The translations under genes and the position numbers were made by a program. This document shows positions 21,219 to 36,577 of a stretch of 64,000 nt of DNA, piece after piece. The stretch is taken from NCBI RefSeq assembly GCF_000002235.5, contig NW_022145607.1, positions 39,732,029 to 39,796,028 on the forward strand, written 5' to 3'. Numbering within the stretch: the stretch's first letter is position 1; every line of letters starts with the position of its first letter. Origin of the DNA: Strongylocentrotus purpuratus. Lineage: Eukaryota > Echinodermata > Echinoidea > Camarodonta > Strongylocentrotidae. The notes beneath the pieces were generated by a model. That model searched no databases. It was not told where the DNA came from and worked only from the letters and a program-made list of their open reading frames with translations.

Positions 21219-24200
21219 CGGTTTGTGGTTTTCATCTGTATTTATTGCGCAATGTATAAAAGGATGTATAGAGCTCTAAAACCTTGCAAAAACTGTCCAA
21301 TTGCACAAAAAGAACCGTTTGAGGCGTATATGTTAGTTTTTCATCACATTTGCAAATATCTTTCTTTAAAAGAACACTGTGGACTCCTGAGTGGTATCAT
21401 TAAGTTGCACTCGATCTCTTCTATCAGTTAGCGTCATCGGTTTCTGGTTTTCATCTGTATTTATTGCGCAATGTATAAAAGGATATATAGAGCTCTAAAA
21501 CCTTGCAAAAACTGTCCAATTGCACAAAAAGAACCATTTGAGGGGTATTTGTTAGTTTTTCATCACATTTGCAAAATATCTTTCTTTAAAAGAACGCTGT
21601 GGACTCCTGAGTGGTATCATTTGGTTGCACTCGATCTCCTCTATAAGTTAGCGTCATCGGTTTGTGGTTTCCATCTGTATTTATTGCGCAATGTATAAAA
21701 GGATGTATAGAGCTCTAAAACCTTGCAAAAACTGTCCAATTGCACAAAAAGAACCATTTGAGGGGTATTTGTTAGTTTTTCATCACATTTGCAAAATATC
21801 TTTCTTTAAAAGAACGCTGTGGACTCCTGAGTGGTATCATTAAGTTGCACTCGATCTCTTCTATCAGTTAGCGTCATCGGTTTCTGGTTTTCATCTGTAT
21901 TTATTGCGCAATGTATAAAAGGATGTTTAGAGCTCTAAAACCTTGCAAAAACTGTCCAATTGCACAAAAAGAACCATTTGAGGGGTATTTGTTAGTTTTT
22001 CATCACATTTGCAAAATATCTTTCTTTAAAAGAACGCTGTGGACTCCAGAGTGGTATCATTAAGTTGCACTCGATCTCTTCTATCAGTTAGCGTCATCGG
22101 TTTCTGGTTTTCATCTGTATTTATTGCGCAATGTATAAAAGGATATTTAGAGCTCTAAAACCTTGCAAAAACTGTCCAATTGCACAAAAAGAACCATTTG
22201 AGGGTATTTGTTAGTTTTTCATCACATTTGCAAAATATCTTTCTTTAAAAGAACAATGTGGACTCCTGAGTGGTATCATTAAGTTGCACTCGATCTCCTC
22301 TATCAGTTAGCGTCATCGGTTTGTGGTTTTCATCTGTATTTATTGCGCAATGTATAAAAGGATGTATAGAGCTCTAAAACCTTGCAAAAACTGTCCAATT
22401 GCACAAAAAGAACCATTTGAGGGGTATTTGTTAGTTTTTCATCACATTTGCAAAATATCTTTCTTTAAAAGAACAATGTGGACTCCTGAGTGGTATCATT
22501 AAGTTGCACTCGATCTCCTCTATCAGTTAGCGTCATCGGTTTGTGGTTTTCATCTGTATTTATTGCGCAATGTATAAAAGGATGTATAGAGCTCTAAAAC
22601 CTTGCAAAAACTGTCCAATTGCACAAAAAGAACCATTTGAGGGGTATTTGTTAGTTTTTCATCACATTTGCAAAATATCTTTCTTTAAAAGAACAATGTG
22701 GACTCCTGAGTGGTATCATTAAGTTGCACTCGATCTCCTCTATCAGTTAGCGTCATCGGTTTGTGGTTTTCATCTGTATTTATTGCGCAATGTATAAAAG
22801 GATGTATAGAGCTCTAAAACCTTGCAAAAACTGTCCAATTGCACAAAAAGAACCATTTGAGGGGTATTTGTTAGTTTTTCATCACATTTGCAAAATATCT
22901 TTCTTTCAAAGAACAATGTGGACTCCTGAGTGGTATCATTAAGTTGCACTCGATCTCCTCTATCAGTTAGCGTCATCGGTTTCTGGTTTCCATCTGTATT
23001 TATTGCGCAATGTATAAAAGGATGTATAGAGCTCTAAAACCTTGCAAAAACTGTCCAATTGCACAAAAAGAACCGTTTGAGGCGTATATGTTAGTTTTTC
23101 ATCACATTTGCAAATATCTTTCTTTAAAAGAACACTGTGGACTCCTGAGTGGTATCATTAAGTTGCACTCGATCTCTTCTATCAGTTAGCGTCATCGGTT
23201 TCTGGTTTTCATCTGTATTTATTGCGCAATGTATAAAAGGATGTATAGAGCTCTAAAACCTTGCAAAAACTGTCCAATTGCACAAAAAGAACCATTTGAG
23301 GGGTATTTGTTAGTTTTTCATCACATTTGCAAAATATCTTTCTTTAAAAGAACGCTGTGGACTCCTGAGTGGTATCATTTGGTTGCACTCGATCTCCTCT
23401 ATAAGTTAGCGTCATCGGTTTGTGGTTTCCATCTGTATTTATTGCGCAATGTATAAAAGGATGTATAGAGCTCTAAAACCTTGCAAAAACTGTCCAATTG
23501 CACAAAAAGAACCATTTGAGGGGTATTTGTTAGTTTTTCATCACATTTGCAAAATATATTTCTTTAAAAGAACGCTGTGGACTCCTGAGTGGTATCATTA
23601 AGTTGCACTCGATCTTCTATCAGTTAGCGTCATCGGTTTCTGGTTTTCATCTGTATTTATTGCGCAATGTATAAAAGGATGTATAGAGCTCTAAAACCTT
23701 GCAAAAACTGTCCAATTGCACAAAAAGAACCATTTGAGGGGTATTTGTTAGTTTTTCATCACATTTGCAAAATATCTTTCTTTAAAAGAACAATGTGGAC
23801 TCCTGAGTGGTATCATTAAGTTGCACTCGATCTCCTCTATCAGTTAGCGTCATCGGTTTGTGGTTTTCATCTGTATTTATTGCGCAATGTATAAAAGGAT
23901 GTATAGAGCTCTAAAACCTTGCAAAAACTGTCCAATTGCACAAAAAGAACCATTTGAGGGGTATTTGTTAGTTTTTCATCACATTTGCAAAATATCTTTC
24001 TTTAAAAGAACGCTGTGGACTCCTGAGTGGTATCATTAAGTTGCACTCGATCTCCTCTATCAGTTAGCGTCATCGGTTTGTGGTTTCCATCTGTATTTAT
24101 TGCGCAATGTATAAAAGGATGTATAGAGCTCTAAAACCTTGCAAAAACTGTCCAATTGCACAAAAAGAACCGTTTGAGGCGTATATGTTAGTTTTTATCA

Positions 24201-27200
24201 CATTTGCAAAATATCTTTCTTTCAAAGAACACTGTGGACTCCTGAGTGGTATCATTTGGTTGCACTCGATCTCCTCTATAAGTTAGCGTCATCGGTTTCT
24301 CGTTTTCATCTGTATTTATTGCGCAATGTATAAAAGGATGTATAGAGCTCTAAAACCTTGCAAAAACTGTCCAATTGCACAAAAAGAACCGTTTGAGGCG
24401 TATATGTTAGTTTTCATCACATTTGCAAAATATCTTTCTTTAAAAGAACAATGTGGACTCCTGAGTGGTATCATTAAGTTGCACTCGATCTCCTCTATCA
24501 GTTAGCGTCATCGGTTTGTGGTTTCCATCTGTATTTATTGCGCAATGTATAAAAGGATGTATAGAGCTCTAAAACCTTGCAAAAACTATCCAATTGCACA
24601 AAAAGAACCATTGAGGGGTATTTGTTAGTTTTTCATCACATTTGCAAAATATCTTTCTTTAAAAGAACAATGTGGACTCCTGAGTGGTATCATTAAGTTG
24701 CACTCGATCTCCTCTATAAGTTAGCGTCATCGGTTTCTTGTTTTCATCTGTATTTATTGCGCAATGTATAAAAGGATGTATAGAGCTCTAAAACCTTGCA
24801 AAATCTGTCCAATTGCACAAAAAGAACCATTTGAGGCGTATTTGTTGTTTTTAATCACATTTGCAAAATATCTTTCTTTAAAAGAACAATGTGGACTCCT
24901 GAGTGGTATCATTAAGTTGCACTCGATCTCCTCTATAAGTTAGCGTCATCGGTTTCTCGTTTTCATCTGTATTTATTGCGCAATGTATAAAAGGATGTAT
25001 AGAGCTCTAAAACCTTGCAAAAACTGTCCAATTGCACAAAAAGAACCAATTGAGGGGTATTTGTTAGTTTTTCATCACATTTGCAAAATATCTTTCTTTA
25101 AAGGAACGCTGTGGACTCCTGAGTGGTATCATTAAGTTGCACTCGATCTCCTCTATCAGTTAGCGTCATCGGTTTGTGGTTTCCATCTGTATTTATTGCG
25201 CAATGTATAAAAGGATGTATAGAGCTCTAAAACCTTGCAAAAACTGTCCAATTGCACAAAAAGAACCGTTTGAGGACGTATATGTTAGTTTTTCATCACA
25301 TTTGCAAATATCTTTCTTTAAAAGAACACTGTGGACTCCTGAGTGGTATCATTGGTTGCACTCGATCTCCTCTATAAGTTAGCGTCATCGGTTTCTCGTT
25401 TTCATCTGTATTTATTGCGCAATGTATAAAAGGATGTATAGAGCTCTAAAACCTTGCAAAAACTGTCCAATTGCACAAAAAGAACCATTTGAGGGGTATT
25501 TGTTAGTTTTTCATCACATTTGCAAAATATCTTTCTTTAAAAGAATAATGTGGACTCCTGAGTGGTATCATTAAGTTGCACTCGATCTCCTCTATAAGTT
25601 AGCGTCATCGGTTTGTGGTTTTCATCTGTATTTATTGCGCAATGTATAAAAGGATGTATAGAGCTCTAAAACCTTGCAAAAACTGTCCAATTGCACAAAA
25701 AGAACCGTTTGAGGCGTATTTGTTAGTTTTTCATCACATTTGCAAATATCTTTCTTTAAAAGAACACTGTGGACTCCTGAGTGGTATCATTAAGTTGCAC
25801 TCGATCTCTTCTATCAGTTAGCGTCATCGGTTTCTGGTTTTCATCTGTATTTATTGCGCAATGTATAAAAGGATGTATAGAGCTCTAAAACCTTGCAAAA
25901 ACTGTCCAATTGCACAAAAAGAACCATTTGAGGGGTATTTGTTAGTTTTTCATCACATTTGCAAAATATCTTTCTTTAAAAGAACAATGTGGACTCCTGA
26001 GTGGTATCATTAAGTTGCACTCGATCTCCTCTATCAGTTAGCGTCATCGGTTTGTGGTTTTCATCTGTATTTATTGCGCAATGTATAAAAGGATGTATAG
26101 AGCTCTAAAACCTTGCAAAAACTGTCCAATTGCACAAAAAGAACCATTTGAGGGGTATTTGTTAGTTTTTCATCACATTTGCAAAATATCTTTCTTTAAA
26201 AGAACAATGTGGACTCCTGAGTGGTATCATTAAGTTGCACTCGATCTCCTCTATCAGTTAGCGTCATCGGTTGTGGTTTTCATCTGTATTTATTGCGCAA
26301 TGTATAAAAGGATGTATAGAGCTCTAAAACCTTGCAAAAACTGTCCAATTGCACAAAAAGAACCATTTGAGGGGTATTTGTTAGTTTTTCATCACATTTG
26401 CAAAATATCTTTCTTTAAAAGAACAATGTGGACTCCTGAGTGGTATCATTAAGTTGCACTCGATCTCCTCTATCAGTTAGCGTCATCGGTTTGTGGTTTT
26501 CATCTGTATTTATTGCGCAATGTATAAAAGGATGTATAGAGCTCTAAAACCTTGCAAAAACTGTCCAATTGCACAAAAAGAACCATTTGAGGGGTATTTG
26601 TTAGTTTTTCATCACATTTGCAAAATATCTTTCTTTAAAAGAACAATGTGGACTCCTGAGTGGTATCATTAAGTTGCACTCGATCTCCTCTATCAGTTAG
26701 CGTCATCGGTTTCTGGTTTCCATCTGTATTTATTGCGCAATGTATAAAAGGATGTATAGAGCTCTAAAACCTTGCAAAAACTGTCCAATTGCACAAAAAG
26801 AACCGTTTGAGGCGTATATGTTAGTTTTTCATCACATTTGCAAATATCTTTCTTTAAAAGAACACTGTGGACTCCTGAGTGGTATCATTAAGTTGCACTC
26901 GATCTCTCTATCAGTTAGCGTCATCGGTTTCTGGTTTTCATCTGTATTTATTGCGCAATGTATAAAAGGATGTATAGAGCTCTAAAACCTTGCAAAAACT
27001 GTCCAATTGCACAAAAAGAACCATTTGAGGGGTATTTGTTAGTTTTTCATCACATTTGCAAAATATCTTTCTTTAAAAGAACAATGTGGACTCCTGAGTG
27101 GTATCATTAAGTTGCACTCGATCTCCTCTATCAGTTAGCGTCATCGGTTTGTGGTTTTCATCTGTATTTATTGCGCAATGTATAAAAGGATGTATAGAGC

Positions 27201-30200
27201 TCTAAAACCTTGCAAAAACTGTCCAATTGCACAAAAAGAACCATTTGAGGGGTATTTGTTAGTTTTTCATCACATTTGCAAAATATCTTTCTTTAAAAGA
27301 ACGCTGTGGACTCCTGAGTGGTATCATTAAGTTGCACTCGATCTCCTCTATCAGTTAGCGTCATCGGTTTGTGGTTTCCATCTGTATTTATTGCGCAATG
27401 TATAAAAGGATGTATAGAGCTCTAAAACCTTGCAAAAACTGTCCAATTGCACAAAAAGAACCGTTTGAGGCGTATATGTTAGTTTTTATCACATTTGCAA
27501 AATATCTTTCTTTAAAAGAACACTGTGGACTCCTGAGTGGTATCATTTGGTTGCACTCGATCTCCTCTATAAGTTAGCGTCATCGGTTTCTGGTTTTCAT
27601 CTGTATTTATTGCGCAATGTATAAAAGGATGTATAGAGCTCTAAAACCTTGCAAAAACTGTCCAATTGCACAAAAAGAACCGTTTGAGGCGTATATGTTA
27701 GTTTTTCATCACATTTGCAAAATATCTTTCTTTCAAAGAACACTGTGGACTCCTGAGTGGTATCATTTGGTTGCACTCGATCTCCTCTATAAGTTAGCGT
27801 CATCGGTTTCTCGTTTTCATCTGTATTTATTGCGCAATGTATAAAAGGATGTATAGAGCTCTAAAACCTTGCAAAAACTGTCCAATTGCACAAAAAGAAC
27901 CGTTTGAGGCGTATATGTTAGTTTTTCATCACATTTGCAAAATATATTTCTTTAAAAGAACACTGTGGACTCCTGAGTGGTATCATTAAGTTGCACTCGA
28001 TCTCCTCTATAAGTTAGCGTCATCGGTTTCTGGTTTTCATCTGTATTTATTGCGCAATGTATAAAAAAGGATGTATAGAGCTTGCAAAAACTGTCCAATT
28101 GCACAAAAAGAACCATTTGAGGCGTATTTGTTAGTTTTTAATCACATTTGCAAATATCTTTCTTTAAAAGAACACTGTGGACTCCTGAGTGGTATCATTA
28201 AGTTGCACTCGATCTCCTCTATAAGTTAGCGTCATCGGTTTGTGGTTTTCATCTGTATTTATTGCGCAATGTATAAAAGGATGTATAGAGCTCTAAAACC
28301 TTGCAAAAACTGTCCAATTGCACAAAAAGAACCGTTTGAGACGTATATGTTAGTTTTTCATCACATTTGCAAAATATCTTTCTTTAAAAGAACAATGTGG
28401 ACTCCTGAGTGGTATCATTAAGTTGCACTCGATCTCCTCTATCAGTTAGCGTCATCGGTTTGTGGTTTTCATCTGTATTTATTGCGCAATGTATAAAAGG
28501 ATGTATAGAGCTCTAAAACCTTGCAAAAACTGTCCAATTGCACAAAAAGAACCATTTGAGGGGTATTTGTTAGTTTTTCATCACATTTGCAAAATATCTT
28601 TCTTTAAAAGAACGCTGTGGACTCCTGAGTGGTATCATTAAGTTGCACTCGATCTCCTCTATCAGTTAGCGTCATCGGTTTGTGGTTTCCATCTGTATTT
28701 ATTGCGCAATGTATAAAAGGATGTATAGAGCTCTAAAACCTTGCAAAAACTGTCAATTGCACAAAAAGAACCGTTTGAGGCGTATTTGTTAGTTTTTATC
28801 ACATTTGCAAAATATCTTTCTTTAAAAGAACACTGTGGACTCCTGAGTGGTATCATTTGGTTGCACTCGATCTCCTCTATAAGTTAGCGTCATCGGTTTC
28901 TCGTTTTCATCTGTATTTATTGCGCAATGTATAAAAGGATGTATAGAGCTCTAAAACCTTGCAAAAACTGTCCAATTGCACAAAAAGAACCGTTTGAGGC
29001 GTATATGTTAGTTTTCATCACATTTGCAAAATATCTTTCTTTAAAAGAATAATGTGGACTCCTGAGTGGTATCATTAGGTTGCACTCGATCTCCTCTATC
29101 AGTTAGCGTCATCGGTTTGTGGTTTCCATCTGTATTTATTGCGCAATGTATAAAAGGATGTATAGAGCTCTAAAACCTTGCAAAAACTGTCCAATTGCAC
29201 AAAAAGAACCATTGAGGGGTATTTGTTAGTTTTTCATCACATTTGCAAAATATCTTTCTTTAAAAGAATAATGTGGACTCCTGAGTGGTATCATTAAGTT
29301 GCACTCGATCTCCTCTATAAGTTAGCGTCATCGGTTTGTGGTTTCCATCTGTATTTATTGCGCAATGTATAAAAGGATGTATAGAGCTCTAAAACCTTGC
29401 AAAAACTGTCCAATTGCACAAAAAGAACCATTTGAGGGGTATTTGTTAGTTTTTCATCACATTTGCAAAATATCTTTCTTTAAAAGAACGCTGTGGACTC
29501 CTGAGTGGTATCATTAAGTTGCACTCGATCTCTTCTATCAGTTAGCGTCATCGGTTTCTGGTTTTCATCTGTATTTATTGCGCAATGTATAAAAGGATGT
29601 ATAGAGCTCTAAAACCTTGCAAAAACTGTCCAATTGCACAAAAAGAACCATTTGAGGGGTATTTGTTAGTTTTTCATCACATTTGCAAAATATCTTTCTT
29701 TAAAAGAACAATGTGGACTCCTGAGTGGTATCATTAAGTTGCACTCGATCTCCTCTATAAGTTAGCGTCATCGGTTTCTGGTTTTCATCTGTATTTATTG
29801 CGCAATGTATAAAAGGATGTGTAGAGCTCTAAAACCTTGCAAAATCTGTCCAATTGCACAAAAAGAACCATTTGAGGCGTATTTGTTAGTTTTTAATCAC
29901 ATTTGCAAAATATCTTTCTTTAAAAGAACAATGTGGACTCCTGAGTGGTATCATTAAGTTGCACTCGATCTCCTCTATAAGTTAGCGTCATCGGTTTCTC
30001 GTTTTCATCTGTATTTATTGCGCAATGTATAAAAGGATGTATAGAGCTCTAAAACCTTGCAAAAACTGTCCAATTGCACAAAAAGAACCAATTGAGGGGT
30101 ATTTGTTAGTTTTTCATCACATTTGCAAAATATCTTTCTTTAAAGGATCGCTGTGGACTCCTGAGTGGTATCATTAAGTTGCACTCGATCTCCTCTATCA

Positions 30201-33200
30201 GTTAGCGTCATCGGTTTGTGGTTTCCATCTGTATTTATTGCGCAATGTATAAAAGGATGTATAGAGCTCTAAAACCTTGCAAAAACTGTCCAATTGCACA
30301 AAAAGAACCGTTTGAGACGTATATGTTAGTTTTTCATCACATTTGCAAATATCTTTCTTTAAAAGAACACTGTGGACTCCTGAGTGGTATCATTGGTTGC
30401 ACTCGATCTCCTCTATAAGTTAGCGTCATCGGTTTCTCGTTTTCATCTGTATTTATTGCGCAATGTATAAAAGGATGTATAGAGCTCTAAAACCTTGCAA
30501 AAACTGTCCAATTGCACAAAAAGAACCATTTGAGGGGTATTTGTTAGTTTTTCATCACATTTGCAAAATATCTTTCTTTAAAAGAACAATGTGGACTCCT
30601 GAGTGGTATCATTAAGTTGCACTCGATCTCCTCTATAAGTTAGCGTCATCGGTTTGTGGTTTTCATCTGTATTTATTGCGCAATGTATAAAAGGATGTAT
30701 AGAGCTCTAAAACCTTGCAAAAACTGTCCAATTGCACAAAAAGAACCGTTTGAGGCGTATATGTTAGTTTTTCATCACATTTGCAAATATCTTTCTTTAA
30801 AAGAACACTGTGGACTCCTGAGTGGTATCATTAAGTTGCACTCGATCTCTTCTATCAGTTAGCGTCATCGGTTTCTGGTTTTCATCTGTATTTATTGCGC
30901 AATGTATAAAAGGATGTATAGAGCTCTAAAACCTTGCAAAAACTGTCCAATTGCACAAAAAGAACCATTTGAGGGGTATTTGTTAGTTTTTCATCACATT
31001 TGCAAAATATCTTTCTTTAAAAGAACGCTGTGGACTCCTGAGTGGTATCATTTGGTTGCACTCGATCTCCTCTATAAGTTAGCGTCATCGGTTTGTGGTT
31101 TCCATCTGTATTTATTGCGCAATGTATAAAAGGATGTATAGAGCTCTAAAACCTTGCAAAAACTGTCCAATTGCACAAAAAGAACCATTTGAGGGGTATT
31201 TGTTAGTTTTTCATCACATTTGCAAAATATCTTTCTTTAAAAGAACGCTGTGGACTCCTGAGTGGTATCATTAAGTTGCACTCGATCTCTCTATCAGTTA
31301 GCGTCATCGGTTTCTGGTTTTCATCTGTATTTATTGCGCAATGTATAAAAGGATGTATAGAGCTCTAAAACCTTGCAAAAACTGTCCAATTGCACAAAAA
31401 GAACCATTTGAGGGGTATTTGTTAGTTTTTCATCACATTTGCAAAATATCTTTCTTTAAAAGAACGCTGTGGACTCCTGAGTGGTATCATTAAGTTGCAC
31501 TCGATCTCCTCTATCAGTTAGCGTCATCGGTTTCTGGTTTTCATCTGTATTTATTGCGCAATGTATAAAAGGATGTTTAGAGCTCTAAAACCTTGCAAAA
31601 ACTGTCCAATTGCACAAAAAGAACCATTTGAGGGTATTTGTTAGTTTTTCATCACATTTGCAAAATATCTTTCTTTAAAAGAACAATGTGGACTCCTGAG
31701 TGGTATCATTAAGTTGCACTCGATCTCCTCTATCAGTTAGCGTCATCGGTTTGTGGTTTTCATCTGTATTTATTGCGCAATGTATAAAAGGATGTATAGA
31801 GCTCTAAAACCTTGCAAAAACTGTCCAATTGCACAAAAAGAACCATTTGAGGGGTATTTGTTAGTTTTTCATCACATTTGCAAAATATCTTTCTTTAAAA
31901 GAACAATGTGGACTCCTGAGTGGTATCATTAAGTTGCACTCGATCTCCTCTATCAGTTAGCGTCATCGGTTTGTGGTTTTCATCTGTATTTATTGCGCAA
32001 TGTATAAAAGGATGTATAGAGCTCTAAAACCTTGCAAAAACTGTCCAATTGCACAAAAAGAACCATTTGAGGGTATTTGTTAGTTTTTCATCACATTTGC
32101 AAAATATCTTTCTTTAAAAGAACAATGTGGACTCCTGAGTGGTATCATTAAGTTGCACTCGATCTCCTCTATCAGTTAGCGTCATCGGTTTGTGGTTTTC
32201 ATCTGTATTTATTGCGCAATGTATAAAAGGATGTATAGAGCTCTAAAACCTTGCAAAAACTGTCCAATTGCACAAAAAGAACCATTTGAGGGGTATTTGT
32301 TAGTTTTTCATCACATTTGCAAAATATCTTTCTTTAAAAGAACAATGTGGACTCCTGAGTGGTATCATTAAGTTGCACTCGATCTCCTCTATCAGTTAGC
32401 GTCATCGGTTTCTGGTTTCCATCTGTATTTATTGCGCAATGTATAAAAGGATGTATAGAGCTCTAAAACCTTGCAAAAACTGTCCAATTGCACAAAAAGA
32501 ACCGTTTGAGGCGTATATGTTAGTTTTTCATCACATTTGCAAATATCTTTCTTTAAAAGAACACTGTGGACTCCTGAGTGGTATCATTAAGTTGCACTCG
32601 ATCTCTTCTATCAGTTAGCGTCATCGGTTTCTGGTTTTCATCTGTATTTATTGCGCAATGTATAAAAGGATGTATAGAGCTCTAAAACCTTGCAAAAACT
32701 GTCCAATTGCACAAAAAGAACCATTTGAGGGGTATTTGTTAGTTTTTCATCACATTTGCAAAATATCTTTCTTTAAAAGAACAATGTGGACTCCTGAGTG
32801 GTATCATTAAGTTGCACTCGATCTCCTCTATCAGTTAGCGTCATCGGTTTGTGGTTTTCATCTGTATTTATTGCGCAATGTATAAAAGGATGTATAGAGC
32901 TCTAAAACCTTGCAAAAACTGTCCAATTGCACAAAAAGAACCATTTGAGGGGTATTTGTTAGTTTTTCATCACATTTGCAAAATATCTTTCTTTAAAAGA
33001 ACGCTGTGGACTCCTGAGTGGTATCATTAAGTTGCACTCGATCTCCTCTATCAGTTAGCGTCATCGGTTTGTGGTTTCCATCTGTATTTATTGCGCAATG
33101 TATAAAAGGATGTATAGAGCTCTAAAACCTTGCAAAAACTGTCCAATTGCACAAAAAGAACCGTTTGAGGCGTATATGTTAGTTTTTCATCACATTTGCA

Positions 33201-36200
33201 AAATATCTTTCTTTAAAAGAACACTGTGGACTCCTGAGTGGTATCATTTGGTTGCACTCGATCTCCTCTATAAGTTAGCGTCATCGGTTTCTGGTTTTCA
33301 TCTGTATTTATTGCGCAATGTATAAAAGGATGTATAGAGCTCTAAAACCTTGCAAAAACTGTCCAATTGCACAAAAAGAACCGTTTGAGGCGTATATGTT
33401 AGTTTTTCATCACATTTGCAAAATATCTTTCTTTAAAAGAACACTGTGGACTCCTGAGTGGTATCATTAAGTTGCACTCGATCTCCTCTATAAGTTAGCG
33501 TCATCGGTTTCTCGTTTTCATCTGTATTTATTGCGCAATGTATAAAAGGATGTATAGAGCTCTAAAACCTTGCAAAAACTGTCCAATTGCACAAAAAGAA
33601 CCGTTTGAGGCGTATATGTTAGTTTTTCATCACATTTGCAAAATATCTTTCTTTAAAAGAACACTGTGGACTCCTGAGTGGTATCATTAAGTTGCACTCG
33701 ATCTCCTCTATAAGTTAGCGTCATCGGTTTCTGGTTTTCATCTGTATTTATTGCGCAATGTATAAAAAGGATGTATAGAGCTTGCAAAAACTGTCCAATT
33801 GCACAAAAAGAACCATTTGAGGCGTATTTGTTAGTTTTTCATCACATTTGCAAATATCTTTCTTTAAAAGAACACTGTGGACTCCTGAGTGGTATCATTA
33901 AGTTGCACTCGATCTCCTCTATAAGTTAGCGTCATCGGTTTGTGGTTTTCATCTGTATTTATTGCGCAATGTATAAAAGGATGTATAGAGCTCTAAAACC
34001 TTGCAAAAACTGTCCAATTGCACAAAAAGAACCGTTTGAGACGTATATGTTAGTTTTTCATCACATTTGCAAAATATCTTTCTTTAAAAGAACAATGTGG
34101 ACTCCTGAGTGGTATCATTAAGTTGCACTCGATCTCCTCTATAAGTTAGCGTCATCGGTTTCTTGTTTTCATCTGTATTTATTGCGCAATGTATAAAAGG
34201 ATGTATAGAGCTCTAAAACCTTGCAAAAACTGTCCAATTGCACAAAAAGAACCATTTGGGGCGTATTGTTAGTTTTTCATCACATTTGCAAAATATCTTT
34301 CTTTAAAAGAACAATGTGGACTCCTGAGTGGTATCATTAAGTTGCACTCGATCTCCTCTATAAGTTAGCGTCATCGGTTTCTCGTTTTCATCTGTATTTA
34401 TTGCGCAATGTATAAAAGGATGTATAGAGCTCTAAAACCTTGCAAAAACTGTCCAATTGCACAAAAAGAACCATTGAGGGGTATTTGTTAGTTTTTCATC
34501 ACATTTGCAAAATATCTTTCTTTAAAGGAACGCTGTGGACTCCTGAGTGGTATCATTAAGTTGCACTCGATCTCCTCTATCAGTTAGCGTCATCGGTTTC
34601 TCGTTTTCATCTGTATTTATTGCGCAATGTATAAAAGGATGTATAGAGCTCTAAAACCTTGCAAAAACTGTCCAATTGCACAAAAAGAACCATTTGAGGG
34701 GTATTTGTTAGTTTTTCATCACATTTGCAAAATATCTTTCTTTAAAAGAACAATGTGGACTCCTGAGTGGTATCATTAAGTTGCACTCGATCTCCTCTAT
34801 CAGTTAGCGTCATCGGTTTGTGGTTTCCATCTGTATTTATTGCGCAATGTATAAAAGGATGTATAGAGCTCTAAAACCTTGCAAAAACTGTCCAATTGCA
34901 CAAAAAGAACCATTTGAGGGGTATTTGTTAGTTTTTCATCACATTTGCAAAATATCTTTCTTTAAAGGAACGCTGTGGACTCCTGAGTGGTATCATTAGT
35001 TGCACTCGATCTCCTCTATAAGTTAGCGTCATCGGTTTGTGGTTTCCATCTGTATTTATTGCGCAATGTATAAAAGGATGTATAGAGCTCTAAAACCTTG
35101 CAAAAACTGTCCAATTGCACAAAAAGAACCATTTGAGGGGTATTTGTTAGTTTTTCATCACATTTGCAAAATATCTTTCTTTAAAAGAACAATGTGGACT
35201 CCTGAGTGGTATCATTAAGTTGCACTCGATCTCCTCTATCAGTTAGCGTCATCGGTTTGTGGTTTCATCTGTATTTATTGCGCAATGTATAAAAGGATGT
35301 ATAGAGCTCTAAAACCTTGCAAAAACTGTCCAATTGCACAAAAAGAACCATTTGAGGGGTATTTGTTAGTTTTTCATCACATTTGCAAAATATCTTTCTT
35401 TAAAAGAACGCTGTGGACTCCTGAGTGGTATCATTAAGTTGCACTCGATCTCCTCTATAAGTTAGCGTCATCGGTTTGTGGTTTCCATCTGTATTTATTG
35501 CGCAATGTATAAAAGGATGTATAGAGCTCTAAAACCTTGCAAAAACTGTCCAATTGCACAAAAAGAACCATTTGAGGGGTATTTGTTAGTTTTTCATCAC
35601 ATTTGCAAAATATCTTTCTTTAAAAGAACGCTGTGGACTCCTGAGTGGTATCATTAAGTTGCACTCGATCTCCTCTATCAGTTAGCGTCATCGGTTTCTG
35701 GTTTTCATCTGTATTTATTGCGCAATGTATAAAAGGATGTATAGAGCTCTAAAACCTTGCAAAAACTGTCCAATTGCACAAAAAGAACCATTTGAGGCGT
35801 ATTTGTTAGTTTTTCATCACATTTGCAAAATATCTTTCTTTAAAAGAACAATGTGGACTCCTGAGTGGTATCATTAAGTTGCACTCGATCTCCTCTATAA
35901 GTTAGCGTCATCGGTTTCTGGTTTTCATCTGTATTTATTGCGCAATGTATAAAAGGATGTATAGAGCTCTAAAACCTTGCAAAAACTGTCCAATTGCACA
36001 AAAAGAACCGTTTGAGGCGTATATGTTAGTTTTTCATCACATTTGCAAAATATCTTTCTTTCAAAGAACACTGTGGACTCCTGAGTGGTATCATTAAGTT
36101 GCACTCGATCTCCTCTATAAGTTAGCGTCATCGGTTTCTGGTTTTCATCTGTATTTATTGCGCAATGTATAAAAGGATGTATAGAGCTCTAAAACCTTGC

Positions 36201-36577
36201 AAAAACTGTCCAATTGCACAAAAAGAACCATTTGAGGCGTATTTGTTAGTTTTTCATCACATTTGCAAAATATCTTTCTTTAAAAGAACAATGTGGACTC
36301 CTGAGTGGTATCATTAAGTTGCACTCGATCTCCTCTATAAGTTAGCGTCATCGGTTTCTCGTTTTCATCTGTATTTATTGCGCAATGTATAAAAGGATGT
36401 ATAGAGCTCTAAAACCTTGCAAAAACTGTCCAATTGCACAAAAAGAACCATTTGAGGGGTATTTGTTAGTTTTTCATCACATTTGCAAAATATCTTTCTT
36501 TAAAGGAACGCTGTGGACTCCTGAGTGGTATCATTAAGTTGCACTCGATCTCCTCTATCAGTTAGCGTCATCGGTTT

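Larger units (their letters stand above)
17480..30217 (+). repeat. Large duplicated block (about 58 units), copy 1
   Basis: Distinctive units here recur about 33,310 bp downstream in the same order: 19029 with 52340, 20787 with 54096, 21225 with 54535, 21471 with 54781, 23229 with 56539, 25176 with 58487, 25615 with 58925 and 27371 with 60682. The offset is constant to within 2 bp over more than 8 kb. Within the block, a start-like unit (GTGGTTTCC with TTGGTTGC and the three-A run) recurs at 20787, 25176 and 30218, steps of 20 and 23 units. Partner units differ at several bases, so these are real paralogous blocks and not one sequence assembled twice. The ends are soft, because similarity fades gradually into the general array. 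Confidence 0.75.
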